Assembly: GCA_014526335.1 (NCBI GenBank) | Contig: JACTAT010000037.1 | Coordinates: forward strand, 14,110,105-14,174,104 | DNA: 64,000 nt | DNA from: Chrysaora quinquecirrha | Taxonomy: Eukaryota > Cnidaria > Scyphozoa > Semaeostomeae > Pelagiidae | Direction of reading: 5' to 3' | In this document: positions 1-12,000 of the stretch, piece after piece | Layout: each line of letters starts with the position of its first letter | Position numbering within the stretch: the stretch's first letter is position 1 | Notes under the pieces: model-generated | What the model saw: the letters and a program-made list of their open reading frames with translations, nothing else | Told to the model about the DNA's origin: nothing | Database searches by the model: none | Translations under genes and position numbers: made by a program

Positions 1-1
1 T

Positions 2-3000
2 AAATCAATTAAATACTTAAATCTAAGTGGAAACAAGCTAAAAAGGCTTCCTGAAACTATTTCCAAATCTGCCATTGAAGACCTGAATCTTGCACAGAAT
101 AACCTGGGGGAAGTTCAGCAATGCATTTGTTGCATTAAAACATTAAAAGTTTTGGATATTGGGAATAACAAAAATATCAAGATACTTCCCCCAGAACTTG
201 CAAAGTTGAGGCGTTTGGAAAACCTTGGAATGAAGGAGTTGAACAAGGTAATCGACCATATAAGTGTGAATAAATATGTATGTATGGTGCTGACGAAGGC
301 TCAACATAGCTAAAACACAAAAAATTAAAACAGGAGAGTCTTGGGCTTGATGACTTGGAGACTTACTCAGCGATTTCATTGAGCTTTATGGAAATGCCAT
401 TGGCTCTCTGGTCATGCAGTTAATATTCCAATCCAATCTATTGTGGTATGCCACAATTGTGGAGAAATCTATCCTTTAGTGTTGGCCATCCAGGGGCCAT
501 TCGTGACATGCATTATTAAGATGCCTAATAGCAAGCAATAGCAATCTTTATTTGACCTGCATCTTGTGTCTTAGACTGATATTCTAGAACGAATACCTTG
601 GGTACCCATTTACCGACCTCGAAAGGATGGACGAGTTGACTGTAGGCTTTTGGAAAGTAGTCCTGACAGGATACCAACTAACGAAATTACAATTGTGAGC
701 CGCACGCCTTGATCACTTGGCCACGCCACCTCTAATACGCTGTAGTGTTTGACGACGACATCATAGAAGCAGAACATACCATCAATGACTGCAAATAAGA
801 CTTCAATCAAGAGAGACCTTATAACATCCTGAGACATATCACGAAGGATGATACGGATGAGTCCTGTAGTGTCACGCTTTCTTTATATAACCAAATGTGC
901 AGAAAATTACAGCGAGGAATTTTTTACAAATAACTGGTAAAGCAAGATCCTTGTTTACGCATTTTGGAATCTGTCCATATCAAAACCAATTTAGGATTAA
1001 GACCTGTTCCACAAGCACTCAAACAGTAGGTTTTCCAACAATTGAATCAATTGGTCTTCTCGCTGTATTCCATCCATGAGCTGATTGGTGTTCAAAACAG
1101 AATACCAGATCAGCTTCACTTTTCTGATTGGTGCATTTCGATCCGCATCTGGGTATAAATTCCGCCCTATGTTTCTGACGTTTATACTCTGAGGAGTGCG
1201 AGACGAAAAAGGAGTGCGGTTCTGTGTAGAAAGAAAGAGTTCGTTTTCTCACTTGGACTCTTTAATTAATTCTATTGATCTTCCTGCTGTATCCGGCTAG
1301 CTAATTAGTGTTGAAAACACAATGCCGATCCAGCTTCTCTTTCCGATTGGTGCATTTCGATCTGCATCTAAGTATAAATTCCGCCTTTGAATCCATTGTT
1401 CTGTATGTACAGTATCTGAAATTTATACTCTGAGGAGGGTCAGACGAAAAAAGAACCTTTTAAGTTGGTATGTCAAAAGATGTCTCCACTATTCATCAGA
1501 ATTTTGAAAGTTTGTACAACTCAAAAATATAAGAAAAAGATTACCTTAGATCTCTTCTTTTCCAGGTCAAGGACCCACCTCCTGAGTTGCTCAAATCTAC
1601 TGAGTCAACTTTGGATTACCTCAGGGCTAAACTTCGAAAACCTACACCTAACCACACAATGAGACTGATGATTTTGGGTGAAAGAAAGAAAGGCAAAACA
1701 ACCCTGATGCACAGACTTGACATGGATTTCTCATTCAATGAAGATCTGTATTCTAGAGGTAAGGACAATTACCGAAATGACTATTACTATTACTACCAGT
1801 CTTACTGCTGCTTTAAGCACCATAAAATTTTCACAATGCTACTCTAACTACTGTAACAACCACAAAGCTACGAGGAATTATGACTACCATTAGGGCAATT
1901 ACGACTACAAGTTACGACTGTCATAAAGACTGCAGGATCACCGCCCTGGGGTTATAGGGGGGCACTTGGGGGCACTTGAATTTTCGATACACGGGGACGT
2001 GCCGCCAGAAAAGTGCCAAACTCACCCTGTCCTGGAGTCAAATTATAAAAAAAGATACCCTGTCCTGGAGTCGGTTTCTAAAAATGATACCCTGTACGGG
2101 AGTTTTCTTTCAAATAATTACTCGGAAAACTAATGGAAAAGGCTTCTGATGATGCTAGGATGAACCGTGCGTTATCTGGAAAGGGAATTTCATCAGAAAT
2201 GCAAATTTGGCTATTCATATTTCAAACCACAAGTAAGACCCTGTCACCCAGTCAGAAGAAGAAAAGTGATACCCGGTGCTGGAGTTGAAAATCTGAAAAC
2301 GATGCCCTGTTTGGCGGCACATCCCCGTATGTCAAAACATATTAGTACCATCCCTGGGAAATACCGCTTTTACTATCACTACAATTACCAGTTTGTCTGC
2401 CACTACAACTACCACCATATTTGTGTAACTATTTACAACCTTCGCTTTGACTACCACTGCAACTTCCAGTCTGTCTACCACTACAACTACCACTGTGTTT
2501 GTTCAACTATGTACAGCTACCGCTTTGACTACCTCTACAATTACTACTATGTTTGTTCAACTATGTACAACTACCCCTTTGACTACAACTACAACAGCCA
2601 CTATGTTTGTTCAACTATGCACAACTACCGCTTTGACTACCACTACAACTACCACTATGTTTGTTCAGCTATGTAAAACTACCGCTTTGACTACCACTGC
2701 AACTACAAATCTATCTACCACAACTACCACAATATTTGTTCAACTATGTAAAACTACCGCTTTGGCTACCACTACAACTACAAATCTGTCTACCACTACA
2801 ACTACCACAATGTTTGTTCAACTATGTAAAACTACCGCTTTTGCTACCACTACAACTACCACAATGTTTGTTCAGCTATGTACAACTACTGCTTTGACTA
2901 CCACTGCAACTCAAGTCCTTCTACCACTACAACTACCACTTTGTCTGTTTAACTATGTACAACTACCGCTTTGACTTCAACTACAACTACCAGTTTGTTT

Positions 3001-6000
3001 GCCACTACAACTTTCACAATGTTTGTTCAACTATGTTGAACTACCGCTTTGAATACTTCTGCAACTACCAGTTTGTCTACTGCTACAACTAGCACTATGC
3101 TCGTTCAGCCATGTACAACCACCACCTTGACTACCACTACTAAAGCTAATACTTTGTTTTTGCAGTTCTGTGCAATTACCACCATGACCACCACTAAAAC
3201 TACTTCGAGTTACAACTACCATTTAATCTATGAAACTTCGCTTTGACAACCACTATGTTTGTTTTATCATGCACGACTACCACTACGTCACTATGGCTAC
3301 GATAATAACTACCACGGCACGGTGACTATCACCACTTAAACCACTACGACCACAAAAACTCATGCTCAGTTGTAAGGTTTGATTTTCCGCACAGGTATGG
3401 ACGTGAGAAAAGTTACAATTGGTAGTGGCAAGAAACCACCTTTTGTTTTCAAATGCATGGATTTCAGTGGAGAAACAGATTATTCTACTTTACATCAGTG
3501 TTTTCTATCACCAAAATCATTGTATTTGTTGGTCTGGAATGTCACTGATCGTGAAGAGGGAATAGATGCTTTGAAGCAGAGGTTGTACAATCTTGATAGG
3601 AGAGTACCCGTTGTTGATAAGAGACTTTCAATCGCGATTATTGTTGGGACACATTTGGATATGATCAGTGCAGATGAGATTCAAGATGGTTTCGAGGCAA
3701 GAATGAACAATAAGGTGTCCAATTTGAAATCTGGATTAAAGCAAATTACAATTCCTGGAAACGGTATCTTAATGGTGACGTGCAACTCAGGAGACAGATT
3801 GTGCAGAATATGTAGGTATTTGATTGTATACATAAAAACCAGCGAGGTGACCTATGTCGGTTATGGGGGGGGGGTTGGGGGTAACTGAAATTTGGGGCAT
3901 GTCCAATACACCGCTTCGGCGCTACGCGCCGATTTTACCCTCCCCGAATTCTGCAGATGCTCATATAGACCGTAACTTAAGTATGCAAACTTTTCAATTT
4001 TCTGTTTGGGAAACATTTTGTCTCCTTTTGTCACATTTTCTCTGATTCAAGGAAGCACAGTCTGGTTAAGAAATGATAAGACACTTTGAAGCAGTGCCTT
4101 TCAGATATAGCAAAATATGCAAAATTTTTCTTCAAAAACAACGACGCAAGTGCCAATTTCCTCACTTTGGCTACAAAATGTCTTTTCGAGACAGAATAGA
4201 TCAAATTTATGTTTCCCCGTCAAATTTGCGCAGGAAGTGTATTTTCACAGAAAATGCATTCGAAATAAATCGTTTTCTTGTTATCTTAATTGAAAGTAAA
4301 TGAAATTGTGAACATTTTCCCGCTTAAATCAAGTTTATTAAAGCCCCTGAGCCGTTATGGATTTGTTAAGTAAATTTTATTATTTGGGCCTACTGTATGG
4401 CCATTGTTAGCTGCCATTTCAGGTCTAGCGTTGCAATACTGAAGTCAGGCTTATTTTGACATTGCGCGAAGTCAGAACTAGTTGCCCATTGCTATCCGTG
4501 ATTTTGTGGAACTAACTTATCGCAACTGACCTGTCGACATAAGCGCTCTTGCAACTAGTTCCTTTTCGCACATAAAGTTCCAGACATTGGGCATGTTCTC
4601 TTCTGCGATTAGTTTACAACTGATCCCCGTCAGTCTCAGTTGACTAGTTGTTGACTTTCGACATAAGTTAGCAGTTACAACTAGTTGGCGTTAGTTCTAT
4701 CGTATCGTATGTCTAAATAAACCAGGCTTAAAGTTTATAGTACATGTATTATTATCTTTGTTATTGTTATTGCAACTTACGTATTTTAAATGTTATTGCA
4801 TAATTAAAACTTTAATTTAGCGGCCCAAGCTAGATAAGCTCTGCTTTTCTTGGGTCGCGTAAAATACAAGTATTTTTGTAGTAGATTTTCTTTTGTAAAC
4901 TTGTATTTTGCGAAAAAAATTGAATTGAATTGAATTGTTAATTTGATATTTATTACGACTAATGAGGGACTTAAAACAGAACTCTCATCTTTCAGCCATC
5001 GAAAAAACTACGACAAGTAATATACTCAACTGTAGAGAAAGAAATGATTATCGTTTATGACAGTTCTATTCGCACCAAGGGGATGATTCGCACGGAATGG
5101 GAGCTTAGACATTGTCGATTCATTTGCACTATGAATCGGGTTAAATTTGCAACAAAATCGAATAACAATAGCCTCAATATCGTAAAGAGGCTGGTAAATT
5201 TTGCTCTTCTCTTTCAAGCTGGCCAAGAACAGCAAAACGTTAATCCTTAGTTTGTTCGGTTTATCGAAAGGGGCACCAGGATTTCACCACCTACCAAACA
5301 CCTCACTGTAAAATTTTAGTAACGTAGGATGTTGACAGTAACCGCTAGGTGCAAAGATAAGAAATGACAATCTTTGGCGCCGACGAACTCGCCACCCCAA
5401 TGCAAAATAAATATGGTGGAAAAATTACACTAATCAATGAAACATAACGAATCGACCAATCAGAACACGACAAACTCTCCACGGGTTTAAGAGCAACCAA
5501 TCAATGTTAAGCTATAAATCACGAGGCAAAACCACCCAACATATTTAAATTACGGCCCCGAAGAAATCCTTCACTTCGTATTGGAAAACTTTAGAAGAAA
5601 TATTGTTACAGTTCTATCATTAGAATTTTGTTGTCTGGCAGAAAGTTAGAAGTTCAAGAAATATTCTTTTTCTAAACTCACAAACATACGATCTTATTTT
5701 GCTGTATTTGATTCAATCTTTGATGATCGGTTCTGCGCGACATTAATTTGCTCACATGGCAATAAAGACAATCGTTGATATTCCGTCTACTACAACTACA
5801 ATACAAGAGGAAATATTTTGACCAAAAAGCAAGTGACTGTTGTTTTTTCGAGTTTTCTCAAACGGAAAATGCGGCGAAGAGTTTGCGAAAATGAAGAAAT
5901 ATCACAGATAGTGTGATGTAACATTGGTGTAGATTCAGAAAAGAGTTGCCGTTTAGGGAAAGGCTGGAACTGGCAAGATAAAAGAGATTGAAAGATGGCA

Positions 6001-9000
6001 TACCACAAGTACTCCTCGTAATCTGGCATGTAGATAAATATCATAAGTGTCACCTTTGGCTAAACTAATCATATTGATGAGAGTCAAGATGGGAATATTT
6101 ACAGCAATGGGCAGTTCCCCGCACGGAACACTAAGGTGAACGGTAAGTTCTGCTTTCAATCGCGACTTTTTGGCCTATATCCAAACTTTATTTTGCATTC
6201 CCTTGCCTTGATATTGCATCTTTGACATCAGTCTGTCATCTAGCGTGTCTCTAGTAATTCTCTAGTCTTTTTGCTGATAGTTTAGGGAATTAGCGTGCAA
6301 GAAATGAGTTTAATATAATGCGTTCAAATAATGATTATAAACTCAACTAGCTCCAAGTGGCCTAAAAAGTCATTCCTAAAGCCATTTTCCAAATTAGGCC
6401 AACATATTAATTTTTCTTCTGTTTTCTTATGTAACTTCTTTGGAATATATTATAATCAACGATGGACCACATCTGGCTTTTTGGTGGGCAAACAAAGAAC
6501 TTTGGACTAGTGGATTCAGATTCATGCCTGTTGATCGATGGCCTTCCCAAAGCCTGCACAATCCGGTTGTCACAGTTGGTTTTACTTTCTATGGTTTCTT
6601 GCTGTATGACAGAAAAAGCCTGGTATGGAAGAGCATGATCTTGGTGAACCAAACGATTGGAGGTTGCGTTGGTGGCATTGATTTGGATACATGATTTAAG
6701 AGGTGTTTTTCTTTCCAGCATTAAGTTACGATTAATGAACACATAAAAATTCAAAGTAGATAGATGGTAGATCTCTATCTAGCATATATTGCACGTTTTC
6801 AATATGCTTAGTATTAACCAATTTCCCTTGGCCCGAGCATCCCCACTTAGCAACTTTTTTTATTTTAGCTACGAGACAACGCCCCGAGACTCATACGAGA
6901 TCTTCTCTGAACACTCATAACTGTGAGATTTTTGAATCAAATCAAACAGTTTTCTGCTATTCCAATACCATAATAGGGAAACGTTTTAACTTACAAACTC
7001 ACTCAACCAAAGGTTCACTTTAACTAGGCCACAAACATCCCTCTGCGTTGTATGTACATAATGTTGTTGAGCAGATGTTCAAAACTTCAAACAAGATATT
7101 CAGTTATACTACAATGAAACAAGAAGGCTACATAGAATATTCACATGTTCATTAATATTTTTCCTCTGCCCACTTACGGCTTCGAGCATTGCGGAATCCT
7201 CTATAGAGAAATATTGTCCGTCCCAATAACTTCTAAAAATAGTATTTAGTACATAGGTAGGAGAGGTAGCTAGGCCCGAGGGGCGTGTCACTGCAAAAAA
7301 TGGTGTACGATAAATCTCTTTTATTTTACAATTTATAAATCTCTTTGGTATCAAGAAGTCGACTGAGGTACAGGTACTGCTTTAACTAACTTAACTTTAA
7401 CATTCCATTCTGTGCGCATGGCTTATTAAAACACTGGGTGGCTTGACATCTGATTGCTATGAGCGCTATATTCGTACGCCTGACGCAGTTTTAATAGGCG
7501 CTTCGAAAACAATTGTAAACTAACGCCTCCGCTCTCTTATCTTCTACTCGTATATGGGGAATCGCGTGGTACGCAATTTGTGGAGCCTGGCCTCCTTTCG
7601 GCGGCAGAAATGCCCATATACTCGGCATGTTTCTTAGATTTAACCTTTTCACTGGCGTCGTTTTTGCACTACGTTACCTACTACAGGTGGCTGCATACCA
7701 CATTCTTGTGGCCGGCCTTCCTGCGAACAGTTATCTACTACAGGGGGCTGCCTACCACATTCTTGTGGCCGGCCTTCCTGCGAACCTTCTACAGGGGGCT
7801 GCATACCACATTCTTGTGGCCGGCCTTCCTGCGAACAGTTATCTTTTACAGGGGGCTGCTTACCACGTTCTTGTGACCGGCCTTCCTGCGAACAGTTATC
7901 TTTTACAGGGGGCTGCTTACCACGTCCTTGTGGCCGGCCTTCCTGTGAACAGTTTATCAAAAGACCTTACGCCAATATACGCTTATGCTCCGAGGGATGC
8001 CAGTCTTTACGTTGCGTTTCCACGTCGATCCACTTACAAGTAATTTAATTCATATAGTATTAACGTCGATCCATTAGCTTAATTAATTTCTTTTAGCATT
8101 TGATATAAACGTTTATTGCTATTGGCAAAACAGATCTCGCTAACTCGTGGAGCTTTTCTCGTGGGAACCCCTGAATGCGCAAGATTTTGGTAAAAAATTT
8201 AATTGTCGATTCATTTGCACTATGAATCGGGTTAAATTTGCAACAAAATCGAATAACAATAGCCTCAATATCGTAAAGAGGCTGGTAAATTTTGCTCTTC
8301 TCTTTCAAGCTGGCCAAGAACAGCAAAACGTTAATCCTTAGGGCCTGTTTATATGGGGAAAATCATCCCACCTTCCAGCCCTGTTGCTGAGAGGTGAGAT
8401 CTCACCTTCCAATACAAACCTTTGTGATTTTCATCTTCTGTTTATATGGAAAACGTTTCATCCCGGTCAGGTGAGATCTCACTCCTTGAGAGGTGGGATC
8501 TCACCTGGGTGGGATAAAATTTTCTCATATAAACGCTGGAAGGTGGGATGAAAGCTGGACGGTGGGATGAAATTGCTCATTATGCGCAAGCGCCAGACAT
8601 AATCCTATTGTCTGAGAAAATTAAACAAAAGCGGAAATATGAGATAAGTGGCTGGAAGGTGGGATGGAATTCTACATGTAAACTCTTGAAAATTTCGTCT
8701 CACTGCTCAGCTGACGGGCTGGAAGGTGGGATGATTTTGTCCATATAAACAGGCCCTTAGTTTGTTCGGTTTATCGAAAGGGGCACCAGGATTTCACCAC
8801 CTACCAAACACCTCACTGTAAAATTTTAGTAACGTAGGATGTTGACAGTAACCGCTAGGTGCAAAGATAAGAAATGACAATCTTTGGCGCCGACGAACTC
8901 GCCACCCCAATGCAAAATAAATATGGTGGAAAAATTACACTAATGAATGAAACATAACGAATCGACCAATCAGAACACGACAAACTCTCCACGGGTTTAA

Positions 9001-12000
9001 GAGCAACCAATCAATGTTAAGCTATAAATCACGAGGCAAAACCACCCAACATATTCAAATTACGGCCCTGAAGAAATCCTTCACTTCGTATTGGAAAACT
9101 TTAGAAGAAATATAGTACATGTATTATTATCTTTGTTATTGTTATTGCAACTTACGTATTTTAAATGTTATTGCATAATTAAAACTTTAATTTAGCGGCC
9201 CAAGCTAGATAAGCTCTGGTTTTCTTGGGTCGCGTAAAATACAAGTATTTTTGTAGTAGATTTTCTTTTGTAAACTTGTATTTTGCGAAAAAAATTGAAT
9301 TGAATTGAATTGTTAATTTGATATTTATTACGACTAATGAGGGACTTAAAACAGAACTCTCATCTTTCAGCCATCGAAAAACTACGACAAGTAATATACT
9401 CAACTGTAGAGAAAGAAATGATTATCGTTTATGACAGTTCTATTCGCACCAAGGGGATGATTCGCACGGGAATGGGAGAGAAATTTCCTTTAAGCTATTC
9501 AACATTGGCTGATACAATCGAAAGACACCGAGATGAATTACTTGCAAAAAAGAAGATTCCTGTATTGACAAAATCAGAATTTGATCAAATTGTCAAACAA
9601 AATGCTGGAAAGACTGGAGATATATTCTATCCTGATGAGCATGTCACGAAGTTTCTGCATTTTATCGGTACGTCTTAGACATAATAATTACTGCTTATCA
9701 CGACAAGCCTTTGATATTTAACAGGTCAATGTTTGGGGAGAAATCTATCATCGGGCAATGACAAATGTGGTTCTTATCTTATCTACTGTGATGGTCGTCG
9801 GATCGAAAAGGTGTGAAAACACTAGCTGAACCTAAAGCTCGGATTTTTGGCGCTCATTGTAAAATTTGTGGCACCAACATTTTTTGGTGCAACCAGATTT
9901 CTCGGATATTGTATAACGATTGATACCTGGAGTTGACATACTGAATACTTTCTTTGACATGACTTATGTTCTGGGTTGTTATCGTTATTAATCACAGAAA
10001 TTTTATTATAATGCATCTGATGTTTTTCTGTCCAACAAGATAAGCAAGATTACTTTTGTCAGTTCGACCATGGATCACATTTGATTTATGTTCTTTGAGC
10101 CGGATTCAACTTCCTGGCTTTAAGATTCGGGTCTGCGTCTAGAGCATTTGTTTTTATACCAAGTTTCACTCTTTGGGAAACATTAGGTCTGAAAATCATA
10201 AACATTTTATAGAAAGACCCTATTCAATGAGCTGTCGTTTGGTCGTCTCCAGAACCGATGGAGTAGGTTGCTGCATTTGTTGCTAGCATCGTTATTGTTA
10301 TGCTAGTACTATAGCTATTTCACACTTTAATTTCCAACTAATTCTTTCCGTTTTTTTTCAGGCGCCTTCGAAAATTACGATGTCCCAAATGAATACCTGA
10401 ATAACTTGTATTTTCTGGACCCCTCCTGGTTGTATGACCTAATGGTGAACATTATTGCATTTGCAGAAAAGACTTGCGACGCCCATAGAAAAGATTTGGT
10501 CTACCGTAAAGATATCGAATTGATGCTTAAGAAGACAGAAAAGGGGCTATCACCAAGGTTTTTCCCCGCCGTTTTCGAGCTACTGCAACTGTTTCAGATT
10601 GTGGTCTTCGTTGATAATGACAGGCTTTTGATACCCTCGCTGCTATTGCCAGAACCAGCCACTAACGCAACAAGGCCATTAGAACCAAAAAGGGTGTTGA
10701 TAAGACGACATGAATTTTCGGAATTTTCGCTTTTTCCTCCTTGCTTCTGGGGCCGATTCATCGGTAGATTTTTGCACCATTTCAACGGCGTATTAAATAT
10801 CAATGGTGTGAATGGTCATTCCAGCACCCCAGACCAAAACAGGAATTCAAGTACAGAGTTTAATGAGCCGGCTGATATTTCGTACCTATTGGGTTGTGGA
10901 AGATTGCGTCTGCGTAAAGAAAGTTTAACCATCATTCACCCAAGACTCTTCTTATCAGTATCTGTTAAATTTGCTGATAACACAACTGTAATTGAGACAA
11001 AGGTATCCAGAAACCCGCTGGGATATCATGCAATTTGCCAGGTTGTTGATCATTTGTATGTACTGGTACACGAATGGTACCCTGTGCTTGCTCTTCATAA
11101 TATTTTTGGTGTACCACGTTTCCGTCAGCTTGCAATTTGTCCAATTTGCAGTGATTCTAAGAGAGAATTCCCATGTAAGTTGGACGTCAATGAATGTATT
11201 CGAAGCTCATTTGTGCAAAAGTACATTCGCTGCCCAAAAGAACACATTGTACGTGTCCAGGAATTGTGCCCAGAACTAATGTTAATGGATGTACCACCTG
11301 AACTTCGCTTAAACGAAAAATATCTTCGTTACGATGAAGCATACTCGCCAGCTCCCCGCCGCCAAATAATCATTGGAAACTACAGAGGAACGCAAGTTGA
11401 TATCAAAGTCCTGAAAATAGTCCAAGATATTACGCAAAAAAAAATCGTCAACAATTTTCAAAGTATGAAACATGAAATTACGATCATGAGAAAAATTGAT
11501 CATCCAAACATCATTCAATTCATTGGAGTGTCTCTTCGTCCAGGGCTATGCTTGGTTACTGAACTCGCAAGTCATGATAATCTGAGACATTTGATAAAAG
11601 GGGAGATTGGTCCCACTGAACGTATTCTTATTTATCGAATCGCTCAACAAATTGCCAGTGCCTTGTCTTACTTGCATGAGCATGACATTGTCCATCGCAA
11701 TGTGTTGCCAGAACATATAAAAATTTTATCTACAGAATCGACTGCTGAAGTTAATGTGAAGTTAGCTAACTTTGGGAAGGCAGAGTTCTTATCGCAAAGT
11801 GACTTGAATTCACTTGTTGGTTCATCTTTCTACCAGGCGCCCGAAGCGAGAAGAGAAAAGCACAATGCAGAAGTGGATGTATTCTCCTTTGCCGACGTTC
11901 TTTATGTATGCATCACAAAACGGTACCCTTTTGAGGGTGTAACTGCAAGAAGCTCAAAACTTGCCAGTGGACGACCTAGTTTTTATGACACAGAATCCAC

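Larger units (their letters stand above)
248..1565 (+). other. LRRK intron with SINE remnant and promoter-like repeats
   Basis: The donor GT is at 248 and the acceptor AG at 1564-1565. It contains a degenerate tRNA-derived SINE (361-468) and two tandem copies of a CCAAT/TATA-bearing repeat (1039-1465). No coding exon was recognised. Confidence 0.6.
4736..5603 (+). repeat. Circularly permuted duplicate of the 8202-9478 segment
   Basis: Block X (4736-5103) matches 9111-9478 with a constant offset up to the exon start. Block Y (5111-5603) matches 8202-9113 once the MITE at 8341-8756 and its TSD are removed; both are then 493 bp. The intact locus reads Y then X; this copy reads X then Y, joined by the 7-base filler cttagac. 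Both blocks keep their orientation. Confidence 0.85.
3812..9370 (+). other. Large LRRK intron with duplication, MITEs and 57-bp repeats
   Basis: This intron lies between the Roc and COR exons (phase 1 on both sides: ATA T joined to CC ATC). It contains an inverted-repeat element (4441-4731), a permuted gene-fragment copy (4736-5603), a 57-bp tandem repeat (7681-7950), the parental segment (8202-9113) and a Harbinger-like MITE (8341-8756). In 5604-7680 I see no recognisable gene. Confidence 0.7.

Noticed and set aside
2167..2974. Long Thr-rich and Tyr-rich frames
   Set aside because: They are products of a minisatellite without stops, inside an intron bounded by exons whose phases match.
6407..6754. 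Overlapping frames on both strands in an LRRK intron
   Set aside because: No domain or start support; probably chance in an intron.
7627..8043. 138-codon frame with 19-residue repeats as a gene
   Set aside because: It lies in an LRRK intron and has no splice or start support; listed as a repeat and a finding only.
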